This document shows, piece by piece, positions 1-6,157 of a stretch of DNA of 17,893 nucleotides. The notes below the pieces were generated by a model. That model saw only the letters and a program-made list of their open reading frames with translations, ran no database searches and had not been told where the DNA came from. The number at the start of each line of letters is the position of its first letter. Within the stretch, counting starts at the first letter, position 1. This stretch comes from Deltaproteobacteria bacterium (GTDB lineage: Bacteria > Desulfobacterota > Syntrophobacteria > BM002), in the NCBI GenBank assembly GCA_017861095.1, contig JAGFXI010000007.1:1-17893 (forward strand), in the 5' to 3' direction. A program made the position numbers and the translations under genes.

Positions 1-2
1 GT

Positions 3-926
3 ATGTTGACCAGACGGTATCTCGATCTCAACACGGTGCTCCGCGAGCGTTTCGGCTGCCGGGTCCAGAAGATCAGCCTCGATGCAGGGCTCACTTGCCC
101 CAACCGCAACGGGACCCTTGGGACTGGCGGCTGCATTTACTGCAACGTCCTGGGTTCAGGGACCGGCCTGTCCCGACGATATTCTATAACGGAACAACTC
201 GAACGGGGTAAGGAGCACCTACGGCGGCGCTACGGCGCTAGGAAGTTCATCGCCTACTTCCAATCCTTTTCCAATACCTACGGACCACTGGATACCCTGA
301 ACCGTCTTTACCGGGAGGCTCTCGTTGTGGAAGACGTCGTCGGCCTCGCCATTGGCACCAGACCTGACTCCGTGCCCGACGAGGTCCTCGACCTCCTAGG
401 CGAGCTCGCCCGGGAAACGTACCTTTGGGTGGAGTACGGTCTCCAGTCGATCCACGAACAGACCTTAGCCGCGATCAACCGGGGACACGGGGTGAGTGCC
501 TTCCTGGATGCGGTGAGACGCACCAGAGCACGAGGCCTCGAGATCTGCGTCCACGTCATTCTCGGTCTTCCCGGCGAGGGGAGAAAAGAGATGCTCGAGA
601 CCGCCCGCGCCCTCGCCGCCCTCGATATCCAGGCCGTGAAGCTCCACCTCCTCTATGTGGTCCGAGATACGCCCCTTGCGAGTCTCTATTCCTCAGGGGC
701 GTACCGCTGCCTGAGCCGCGAAGAATATGTGGATTTGGTCTGCGAATTTCTCACCCTCCTTCCGCCCACCGCTGTCATCCACCGACTGACGGGAGACCCC
801 CATCCCCATGAACTGGTGGCACCTGCGTGGGCTTTGGAGAAGCAGAAAAACCTCCAGGCTGTCCGTGAAGCCTTGGAGCGGCGCGACCTCTGGCAGGGGA
901 AATACAGGGTATCCCCCTCAACCTGA
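3..926 (+). CDS. Radical SAM protein, TIGR01212 (YhcC/YtqA-like) family
   Basis: A 307-residue protein whose N-terminus carries the radical-SAM cysteine cluster of the TIGR01212 family: C32, C44 and C47 in the frame CPNRNGTLGTGGCIYC, a C-x11-C-x2-C spacing instead of the usual CxxxCxxC. These cysteines should bind a [4Fe-4S] cluster that cleaves S-adenosylmethionine. The rest (GTRPDSV, EYGLQS, HVILGLPGE) fits the radical-SAM barrel. From family knowledge, a Bacillus relative (YtqA) has been linked to modification of the tRNA wobble uridine side chain; applying that here is inference. The ATG lies at the window edge, so its ribosome site cannot be seen. The length is normal for the family, so the gene is probably complete. 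No partner gene is visible. Confidence 0.92.
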   Translation: MLTRRYLDLNTVLRERFGCRVQKISLDAGLTCPNRNGTLGTGGCIYCNVLGSGTGLSRRYSITEQLERGKEHLRRRYGARKFIAYFQSFSNTYGPLDTLNRLYREALVVEDVVGLAIGTRPDSVPDEVLDLLGELARETYLWVEYGLQSIHEQTLAAINRGHGVSAFLDAVRRTRARGLEICVHVILGLPGEGRKEMLETARALAALDIQAVKLHLLYVVRDTPLASLYSSGAYRCLSREEYVDLVCEFLTLLPPTAVIHRLTGDPHPHELVAPAWALEKQKNLQAVREALERRDLWQGKYRVSPST

Positions 927-1135
927 GATCTCCCTGGAGATTGTGACCAGACCCTCTGAGCCCTCGTCCTGTTCACGGATGCCGGGAAGACGCGAGCAGC
1001 ATGAAGGCTGGTCGAAGGGTTTGTCAGTAGCCTGTTAGTCACGAAACGGCTGCTCAAGGCGGATGACAAGATACGTCAGTAACCGCCGCGGCCGGTCGGC
1101 TGTATACGAGGGTGAGAGATGAGGTCGAACGGGTA

Positions 1136-1172
1136 TTAGCTCATATAATCCTGAAATTATTATATGAACTAA
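1136..1172. repeat. AT-rich inverted repeat (14-bp arms) upstream of a sigma-54-like promoter
   Basis: TTAGCTCATATAAT (1136-1149) and ATTATATGAACTAA (1159-1172) are inverted copies that pair at 13 of 14 positions around a 9-base centre. The block is much more AT-rich than its surroundings. It ends about 25 bp before the -24 element at 1197, a position that suits an activator or IHF-type binding site. It is not followed by a T-run, so a terminator is unlikely. The rest of the 927-1273 spacer shows only a short hairpin (928-941) just after the radical SAM stop codon, without a T-tract. Confidence 0.6.
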
Positions 1173-1196
1173 GATCCTTCGGGATAGGAAGTTCCT

Positions 1197-1212
1197 TGGC
1201 ACTTCGCGTGCA
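1197..1212 (+). promoter_or_regulatory. Candidate sigma-54 promoter for the 140-aa gene
   Basis: TGGCAC-N5-GTGCA: the -24 box is perfect and the -12 box differs from TTGCA at one base. The invariant GG (1198-1199) and GC (1210-1211) have the exact sigma-54 spacing. The predicted transcript start, near 1223, lies about 50 bases before the ATG at 1274. Confidence 0.6.
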
Positions 1213-1273
1213 CTAAGTCCCGGGCGAGTTCAGCCGTCGATAATGAACGGGGCAGAAGAAACAAGGAACGGCT

Positions 1274-1696
1274 ATGGGTCAGTCGGACAAGGCATGGAAA
1301 CAGGGGCAGGTACTCAGGTGGGCGCTGGAACATCCCCACTGTACGATCACCGAGGTGCCTTCCTGGGTCATATTGATACTCTTACAAGATATCACCCGCT
1401 GGGGCTGTCAGCTCCTCGAGGATCTGGTCATGGCCATGGATGACTCCCAGGGAATTGTTATGGCGGAGAGCCACCTAAATCGCTCGGTCCAGGCCCTCAT
1501 GACGAATGTTTTGTTGAGCAGCCTCTATGAGGACGGCTACATCGAATTTGTTTCGGATCTCTTCGACGAACCACGGTTCTTCGACTCTCATCATCCGGTT
1601 GAAGTTCAGATCACCCTGACGCCGTCGGGCGAACAGGCTCACATCTGGGAAGAACTCGAATTGTTCAGCGGCTCCTACCAGGGCTCTTTCCAGTAA
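1274..1696 (+). CDS. Hypothetical protein, 140 aa, no recognised family
   Basis: I do not recognise this protein. The ATG is preceded by AAGGAA with a normal gap (CGGCT), and a candidate sigma-54 promoter lies 60-75 bases upstream, both of which support the start. The product appears soluble and has no signal peptide. A hydrophobic stretch near residues 28-38 (VPSWVILILLQDI) looks like a buried helix, and the C-terminus is acidic. The segment around residues 82-122 (a helix, then GYIEF, then VQITLTPSGEQ) recalls the wing-plus-LTPxG layout of winged-helix proteins, but this is weak. No other gene is clearly in its operon. Confidence 0.62.
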   Translation: MGQSDKAWKQGQVLRWALEHPHCTITEVPSWVILILLQDITRWGCQLLEDLVMAMDDSQGIVMAESHLNRSVQALMTNVLLSSLYEDGYIEFVSDLFDEPRFFDSHHPVEVQITLTPSGEQAHIWEELELFSGSYQGSFQ

Positions 1697-1991
1697 CCGA
1701 CAGAAGCGAATCAAGTCATCGCCTCAACCTCCCTGTCCAGAGCGTGCGGGCCTCACCCCTTCGAGGCCTCCCGGCCTATGCCGTGAGGGCCTCGACCTTT
1801 CTTGCCGAATCCGCCCAATCTCCCTCTGTATCTCTGCGCGAACAACCCCGGGCGCAAAGTGAGAAGCAGACCTTGCTTTGGTCGGTGAACTCTCTCGCTC
1901 GCAATGCAGCCTCTCACGATAACCTTTGACGGGATAACAAATGGCAGCGTCGTGCAAAGAAGGGAACGGGCATTATCGATGATTATCGCCC
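1697..1991. other. Spacer with no convincing gene
   Basis: About 295 bases lie between two convergent genes. Long open frames cross it on both strands, but their translations are Arg/Pro/Ser-rich and lack ribosome sites. A GC-rich imperfect hairpin near 1761-1793 (GAGGCC pairing with GGCCTC) followed by CTTTCTT could be a weak terminator for the 140-aa gene. Confidence 0.35.
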
Positions 1992-2207
1992 TCAGTTGGG
2001 GGCTTCCCCTTGCTGCCGCCGGCGACTCCTGCGTCGCTCCCGCCCGGCGTACCAGATCTGACATCGGTCTCGGAACTTGCAGTACAATTCCGGGTCGGTG
2101 CACGTGGACTGTTCCAGGCACCGACGGCAATAGCCGTACTCGTACTTCTCGCACCAGATTACGGCATCTCGCTCCGGGTGAAATCGGCAGTGTGATCTCC
2201 CCGCCAT
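1992..2207 (-). CDS. Small Cys-rich (B-box-like zinc-binding) protein, 71 aa
   Basis: A 71-residue protein with regularly placed metal ligands: C7, H10, C19, C27, C30, C36, C43 and C49, with readable blocks CRFHPERDAVIWCEKY, GYCRRC and YCKFRDRCQIW, and an Arg-rich tail. The first half resembles a B-box-type zinc finger (CxxH...C...CxxC). From memory, similar short proteins with a YCKFRxxC block occur in Desulfobacterota-like genomes, but I cannot name a characterised function. The start is fixed by an in-frame TGA two codons upstream (TGA GGG ATG). The GAGGG before the ATG is unusually close for a ribosome site. The zinc-binding role is inferred from Cys/His spacing only. Confidence 0.7.
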   Translation of the reverse strand: MAGRSHCRFHPERDAVIWCEKYEYGYCRRCLEQSTCTDPELYCKFRDRCQIWYAGRERRRSRRRQQGEAPN

Positions 2208-2434
2208 CCCTCAGAACGCTCCCGAGCATTGACCGAAGAACAAGCTGGTAATCCGCCGAGCCTTCGCCGAAGGGGCCAGGTGCAAAAACTGAAAGATACG
2301 GCCTCATGCCGAACGCTGTCAATACACCACCAGGACGCAGCCAGTCCGAGAGATACAATCTGGTTGGGGTCCGGCCAGCGCGGAACGTTCCGGGCCTTGG
2401 TTGAGGTGAAAGGTGTGGGGCGGGTTACCCTCTC

Positions 2435-2665
2435 TTAACGAATAACGGTGGAGAGGTCATGATCGGCCGGGGAGTACCAAGGCGTCGTTGCGAGGGGCCG
2501 AATGCCCACGCTCTCATACTCCTTCAAGACCACCTGACCAGTCAAGCCGGCGCAGCGTTTCGGGCATCCATTTCTCCCGATCCCATCAATCACGTCGAAC
2601 AGTGCCCTCCCCTCGGTCGACCAGGTGTGTTGGCAGGTACGGCAGAACCAGAGCACTCGATACAT
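2435..2665 (-). CDS. Small CxxC/CxxxC protein, 76 aa, probable zinc-binding
   Basis: The reading frame stays open to 2770, but the start is taken at 2665. That ATG has AAAGGA with an 8-base gap, and it directly precedes the conserved-looking core MYRVLWFCRTCQHTW. The ligands are C8 and C11 (CRTC), H13, then C34 and C38 (CPKRC). The spacing suggests one zinc knuckle or a rubredoxin-like fold. There is no signal peptide or membrane segment. It lies 227 bases upstream of the 71-aa Cys-rich gene on the same strand, so the two may be transcribed together, though that gap is long. The function is unknown. No sigma-54-type site was found before it. Confidence 0.62.
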   Translation of the reverse strand: MYRVLWFCRTCQHTWSTEGRALFDVIDGIGRNGCPKRCAGLTGQVVLKEYESVGIRPLATTPWYSPADHDLSTVIR

Positions 2666-3037
2666 GGGAATATCCTTTGTTATCGAGCCAACGGATGCAA
2701 GCCAAACTGGAAGAGCGACGGTTCTTGGGCTGAGCACAATCAGGGTACAGGAAGGGAGACCTGAGTGCAAGGAAAATAGATTAGCTCTACTGACACAGAG
2801 GCATTAAGTTTAAGTCACGCGGAAGTCCGCGCCATCGAGCGTCGGTAACTAATCTAGAGGCGGTGCCAACCGGAGTCGTCGTTGGCGCGCTTTCGCAGAG
2901 GCCTTGGGAGCAATTACCCTCGAAAGGAACCTGTGCCGAGAGCGATGCACTGCCCTGGGAAGAAACTCCTTTCCCAACAACGAAGCGATATCATAGAGGC
3001 GGCGCTCGGAACAGTTCGGAGCGAGGGACTCTCCCTT
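2666..3037. other. Spacer between two minus-strand Cys-rich genes; no gene seen
   Basis: About 370 bases. It holds a small hairpin, CGCGG-AAGT-CCGCG (2818-2831), nested in an 8-bp perfect inverted repeat TAGATTAG (2777-2784) / CTAATCTA (2849-2856). A structured RNA is possible, but an 8-bp match over 80 bases is expected by chance several times in a window this size. The open frames here give unconvincing proteins. Confidence 0.3.
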
Positions 3038-3229
3038 TCAAGAACACGCACGATAGATAGGCGTCCGCTCCGAACCGGGAATGGAGTAGTACGTCTCGTC
3101 GTCTTGCCACAGGGCAAGGTAGGGAAGCCCTTCCCTGTAACGATCGAGTCGAACGCATGTCCCTGAGCACCGCGACTTGCTCTTATGCAGATGCTTGCAT
3201 CGAAAACAGGGGCTTCTCTCCTCCCGCAT
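3038..3229 (-). CDS. Small Cys-rich protein, 63 aa, probable zinc knuckle
   Basis: The start at 3229 is well supported: GGAGG ends six bases before the ATG, although the frame stays open upstream to 3364. The protein begins MREERSPCFRCKHLHKSKSRC and carries C8, C11, C21 and C25 (CFRC ... CSGTC), a compact four-cysteine site with two nearby histidines. The rest is charged and aromatic (LDRYREGLPYLALW) with no export signal. A candidate sigma-54 promoter at 3295-3310 points at it, with a predicted leader of about 55 bases. I recall similar short CxxC-x9-CxxxC proteins from Desulfobacterota-like genomes, all uncharacterised. The function is unknown; zinc binding is inferred. Confidence 0.7.
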   Translation of the reverse strand: MREERSPCFRCKHLHKSKSRCSGTCVRLDRYREGLPYLALWQDDETYYSIPGSERTPIYRACS

Positions 3230-3294
3230 GATGCACCTCCAGGTTTCAGCAAGGGCTCGCGCGAGTGCAAGCCGTCTTCGGACAATCATTGTCT

Positions 3295-3310
3295 TGCAGA
3301 GAAAGTGCCA
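3295..3310 (-). promoter_or_regulatory. Candidate sigma-54 promoter for the 63-aa Cys-rich protein
   Basis: Read on the minus strand: TGGCAC-TTTCT-CTGCA. The -24 box is perfect and the -12 box has one mismatch. GG (3309-3308) and GC (3297-3296) are at the required distance. The predicted start near 3284 lies about 55 bases before the ATG at 3229 and just downstream of an alternative upstream ATG (3289), which supports the shorter protein. Confidence 0.62.
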
Positions 3311-3369
3311 ACGGGGAACACTCAGCAATATGTCGTGTAAGTTTGATAGGTTGTTTGCACGCAATGGGA

Positions 3370-3444
3370 GGGCGGCTCCGTCACCGGGTGACCGAAATTG
3401 GTCAAAGGCTCAGACCTTTCTGGGCCAGTGCGTCGGGGCCGCCC
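3370..3444. other. Nested inverted repeats: candidate structured RNA or activator-binding array
   Basis: GGGCGGCTCCG (3370-3380) pairs with CGGGGCCGCCC (3434-3444) over 11 bp with one G-T wobble. Inside are TGACC-N6-GGTCA (3389-3404) and AAAGG-N6-CCTTT (3404-3419), giving a three-way-junction shape. An alternative hairpin, GTCAC-CGG-GTGAC (3380-3392), competes with the first inner arm. The element sits between two divergent sigma-54-like promoters (3310 minus, 3609 plus), so the same dyads could be DNA sites for an enhancer-binding protein. It did not match any riboswitch consensus I could recall. Confidence 0.45.
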
Positions 3445-3608
3445 CCGCCAAGGAAGTAAGAGGTTCGAAACGATGGGAGTCACCAGAGCCCTTGACCTGA
3501 AACCATGAGGGTGAGACATTAGGATGGTCACTTGTTCACTCACGTGAGAGACGGGGAGTTTCGGTTCGAACGAGCCACGACCCACCCCTTTAACTCGACA
3601 CGACTCTT

Positions 3609-3624
3609 TGGCACGTTGTTTGCT
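3609..3624 (+). promoter_or_regulatory. Sigma-54 promoter (perfect consensus) for the PilZ-bactofilin operon
   Basis: TGGCAC-GTTGT-TTGCT matches the sigma-54 consensus TGGCAC-N5-TTGCW at every defined position, with GG at 3610-3611 and GC at 3622-3623. The predicted start near 3635 gives a leader of about 80 bases to the ATG at 3718, with no earlier ATG in between. Confidence 0.78.
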
Positions 3625-3717
3625 GACCTCTCACCCGAGGCCATCCTTAGCCGCGCGCTGCTCGGCTACCGAAAGCGGGAACCGCCACGGGGCGGTGGAG
3701 GCCTCTCTGGTGCACCC

Positions 3718-4074
3718 ATGGGTACATCCGTTGAACGACGTCGAAACCGGAGGGCCAAGGTCCGATGGCCGGTTGTGATGATGACCAGCAAGGGCCCGGT
3801 AGTGGGAGAAACCAGGAATGTCAGCGATCGGGGTGCTTTCATCTGCTGCAAGGAGGAGGTCACCCCCGAGGCGCGCTGCCGCCTTTTCATCATGGCGCCC
3901 GATCGTAAGCCTCTGGTAGTACCGGTTGAAGTTTGTTGGTCAAACCCTTACGGCTCGGAGTTTGATGCTACTCCATGTGGAGTAGGCGTGCGATTTAGTG
4001 GTATTTCTGCGGCGGATCGAGAGGCAATAGTCGCGGCATTGAAGGGAGAGTTGCTGGAAAAGGAGACCGACTAG
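3718..4074 (+). CDS. PilZ-domain protein (predicted c-di-GMP receptor), 118 aa
   Basis: A single-domain PilZ protein. The RxxxR-type element lies in ERRRNRRAKV at the N-terminus and the second binding motif reads NVSDRGAFI, matching (D/N)xSxxG. Together they predict cyclic-di-GMP binding. The beta-barrel continues to GVGVRFSG, followed by a C-terminal helix. The frame is open back to a TTG at 3532, but the perfect sigma-54 promoter at 3609-3624 lies inside that extension and the extension is not PilZ-like, so the ATG at 3718 is chosen. The ribosome site is weak (GGTGGAGG about 16 bases upstream). A bactofilin gene follows after 32 bases, presumably in one operon, suggesting a link between c-di-GMP and cell-surface or motility structures. 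Confidence 0.87.
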   Translation: MGTSVERRRNRRAKVRWPVVMMTSKGPVVGETRNVSDRGAFICCKEEVTPEARCRLFIMAPDRKPLVVPVEVCWSNPYGSEFDATPCGVGVRFSGISAADREAIVAALKGELLEKETD

Positions 4075-4106
4075 AAGGTTGCACGATCTATAAAAAGGAT
4101 TCCGTT

Positions 4107-4508
4107 ATGATGGCAAAACGAATGGAGCGGGCGTCAGCAAATGTAAATGAGAGAGTCAGCATCCTAGGCGAAAACTGTCGGCTCAACGGGAATATAGAAA
4201 CGGCATCGAAGGTGATACTATGTGGGAATTTCGAAGGTAGCATCAGTTGTAATATCCTTGAAACTGAAGTTGACAGTAAAGTTTCTGCGAAGGTCATCGC
4301 TGGGGACGTCATCGTATCAGGGTCTTTCGAGGGGGAGATTGTTTGTCATAATGTGCTGACCGTGGCCAGGACGGGCAGAGTGTTTGGCAAGGTATCCTAC
4401 GGTACTCTTACCGTTGAGCCCGGTGGTATCATAGAGGGCAATACGTCGAAACTCGAATCTAGAGACAAGAAGGTCCTCTCCATTCCCGAATCTCCCAGCT
4501 CTTCGTGA
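4107..4508 (+). CDS. Bactofilin (polymer-forming cytoskeletal protein), 133 aa
   Basis: The protein has the repetitive beta-helix pattern of bactofilins (formerly DUF583): a run of short hydrophobic-Gly strands such as ILGENCRLNGNIE, VILCGNFEGSI, VIVSGSFEGEI, RTGRVFGKVSYGTLTV and PGGIIEGN. Disordered tails flank it (about 20 residues at the N-terminus, about 20 Ser/Pro/charged residues at the C-terminus), as is usual. Bactofilins self-assemble without nucleotide into filaments that place cell-wall enzymes, stalks or pili machinery. The ATG at 4107 is preceded by AAAAAGGA with a 7-base gap. It is 32 bases after the PilZ gene and is probably co-transcribed from the sigma-54 promoter at 3609. 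Two cysteines occur in the strand CGNFEGSISC, which is unusual but not diagnostic. Confidence 0.93.
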   Translation: MMAKRMERASANVNERVSILGENCRLNGNIETASKVILCGNFEGSISCNILETEVDSKVSAKVIAGDVIVSGSFEGEIVCHNVLTVARTGRVFGKVSYGTLTVEPGGIIEGNTSKLESRDKKVLSIPESPSSS

Positions 4509-4870
4509 AGTGCCGCCTTTCGGGTGAGTGCTTGAAGAGAATTCGCGCCGACGTCACGGCCCACACCGTCCGATCTGTACCTGCGGGATCCCATCGACCG
4601 CAGGAAAGGCTGGTTCCTTGGGGCGCCACTCCGATCCTCCTCCGTGTCTGATTTTGCCTCAAATCCGCCTGGGGAGAAGCCATTCTTGACTCGTGCAATA
4701 GGCGATAACGAGGGCAGGAAGGTGAACCTCGCGCTTTGCCCCCGCGATCATCACCTCCGCAGGAGGATACCATGCCCGTGGCGGCCAAGTGGATCCGTCG
4801 CGGCACCTTAAGACCACCGACCGTCATCTGTTCTTGTCGCGAGCGGTAAGCCAGAGAGGAGAGCAAGATG
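4509..4870. other. Long leader spacer upstream of the PilZ-FHA gene; no gene seen
   Basis: About 360 bases without a convincing gene on either strand; the long minus-strand frame across it is rich in Arg, Ser and Cys and antisense to real genes. It contains a perfect small dyad, CCTCC-GCA-GGAGG (4754-4766), about 105 bp upstream of the -24 box at 4871, a spacing typical of activator sites. No obvious terminator follows the bactofilin stop codon. Confidence 0.35.
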
Positions 4871-4886
4871 AGGCATAATATTTGCT
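4871..4886 (+). promoter_or_regulatory. Candidate sigma-54 promoter for the PilZ-FHA gene
   Basis: AGGCAT-AATAT-TTGCT: 9 of 11 defined positions match, including the invariant GG (4872-4873) and GC (4884-4885) at the exact spacing and a perfect -12 box. The predicted start near 4897 lies about 60 bases before the ATG at 4958. Confidence 0.5.
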
Positions 4887-4957
4887 TTAGAAGGCAAGGG
4901 ATGAGACAGCGACAGGGTTTTCTCAACCCCTGGGTGGCGAAAGGCGGGTGATCGCGA

Positions 4958-5836
4958 ATGGCGTGGCGCGAAGAGAGAGAGCACGTTCGGTTCAACCGTC
5001 CGTTTGTAACGGAAGTGTTGAACCTGAAGTCCCACTACACCGCCAGGGGCGTGACCGAGAATGTTAGCCAGGGGGGCGCCTTCGTTAAGACCAAGGACTG
5101 GCGGGCATTCCAGGTAAACGACCAGATGATGGTGACCTTTTTCCTGCCTCCCACTCATCCCAGCCAGGAACCAGTTGTCGGCTTGAGAGGCACGGCAACT
5201 GTCACTCGCATCGACCAGCAGAACGAAGGCATGGCTGTCAAGTTTGGGACCAACTTTCAGGACTTCGAGAAAATCTCTCAGCTCGAAGTCTCGGCGGCGA
5301 CGAGATTCCGGACTCTTGCCGACTATCTTTCCACGCTAGCGACTGCCGTGGGAGAGGAAGCCCCTAAGCCTGCAGCAAAGGGCTTCTTCGTTGAGAAGAC
5401 CCGTCAACCCCTTGACGCCAAAGTGGCCTTTCAGCTGAACACCGGAGTTATGAGTGCGGAAGATCTCACGGTGCAGGCGAAACCCACCCCCACGGACATT
5501 CTCAACCTCAGAGTGCTGGAGATAAAGAAGAGGAAGCTCGATACCGCAGTCCACACCGTCACCATTGGTCGCGCTCCTATCAATGACATTGTTCTCTACA
5601 ATAGCACCGTGTCAAAGTCCCACGCCCACCTCCACGTCCATCCCTCAGGCCAGCCGTGTTATGTGGTTGACGTGGGCTCAAAAAATGGAACAAGCGTGAA
5701 CGGCACGCTCCTGAAGCCGTACGAAAAATACCAGCTCTCCGATCATGACGAGATCTCCTTCGGACCGCAGATGAGACTTGTATATTTTGCCCCACCGGCA
5801 TTTATGACCTTCCTGAAGAGCCTACGAGGCTCGTAA
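4958..5836 (+). CDS. PilZ-FHA two-domain protein, 292 aa
   Basis: An N-terminal PilZ domain (about residues 4-110) shows an REEREHVRF Arg element and NVSQGGAFV, the (D/N)xSxxG motif, predicting c-di-GMP binding. A linker (about 115-180) leads to a forkhead-associated domain (about 183-280) with all key landmarks: GR at 204-205, SKSH around 219-222, NGT at 243-245 and a second NGT at 248-250. FHA domains bind phosphothreonine, so the protein could couple c-di-GMP to Ser/Thr phosphorylation. No kinase gene lies nearby. There is no membrane segment, so it is cytoplasmic. The GGCGGGTGA before the ATG is a moderate ribosome site. It follows the PilZ-bactofilin operon, with its own candidate sigma-54 promoter. 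Confidence 0.9.
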   Translation: MAWREEREHVRFNRPFVTEVLNLKSHYTARGVTENVSQGGAFVKTKDWRAFQVNDQMMVTFFLPPTHPSQEPVVGLRGTATVTRIDQQNEGMAVKFGTNFQDFEKISQLEVSAATRFRTLADYLSTLATAVGEEAPKPAAKGFFVEKTRQPLDAKVAFQLNTGVMSAEDLTVQAKPTPTDILNLRVLEIKKRKLDTAVHTVTIGRAPINDIVLYNSTVSKSHAHLHVHPSGQPCYVVDVGSKNGTSVNGTLLKPYEKYQLSDHDEISFGPQMRLVYFAPPAFMTFLKSLRGS

Positions 5837-6157
5837 TGCTCGCAAGGCTGGTCGAGAAGTACCCGGTCTCCGCACTATTCTTCTCTCCAGCCCGCATTGT
5901 ACAGGAGACGCCGGCGCGAGGTCGTGGAGATGGTCGCCATCCGATCGCGGCTGAGACCCGCTCCGAAAGCGTCCCCCCTCACCGAGTCTAAAGCTCGGAG
6001 AGCAGGACGGCCATAGCCGCGGTCGCAGCAGGTGATTCGTGCATAATGCGGGCTCGGACCAATCGATTCCCGCCGGTTTTCTCCGCGCTCTCGCCAAGAA
6101 GCGAAGACGGTAGGTACACGGAGGGGAGCGGGGGGTGATCCGGAGGCTGATGCGGTG
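5837..6157. other. Spacer between convergent genes; no gene seen
   Basis: About 320 bases between the PilZ-FHA gene (plus) and EF-G (minus). It has a small hairpin, CCGAG-N7-CTCGG (5982-5998), without a following T-run, so it is not a typical intrinsic terminator in either direction. Open frames here give low-complexity Arg/Pro-rich translations. Confidence 0.3.

Noticed and set aside
1753..2358. A 201-codon minus-strand frame.
   Set aside because: It is rich in Arg, Gly and Pro and overlaps the better-supported 71-aa Cys-rich gene in another frame; no family pattern or ribosome site was seen.
2777..2856. TAGATTAG/CTAATCTA, a perfect 8-bp inverted repeat enclosing a hairpin, considered as a tRNA or small RNA.
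   Set aside because: It has no T-arm or anticodon-arm consensus, and repeats of this size and span are expected by chance in a window this long.
3366..3450. Considered as a c-di-GMP (GEMM) riboswitch because a PilZ gene follows.
   Set aside because: The conserved GGGCAAACC and CGCAAAGCC-type segments are absent, and the predicted transcript of the PilZ gene starts downstream of it.
3532..3717. A 5' extension of the PilZ gene starting at TTG 3532.
   Set aside because: A perfect sigma-54 promoter lies within it, the extra residues do not look like PilZ, and the ATG at 3718 gives a normal domain.
4868..4951. A 27-codon frame with a good ribosome site (AGGAG) just before the PilZ-FHA gene, resembling a leader peptide.
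   Set aside because: A -24/-12 promoter with a perfect -12 box lies inside its first codons, and the predicted transcript starts after its ATG. The peptide has no recognisable features.
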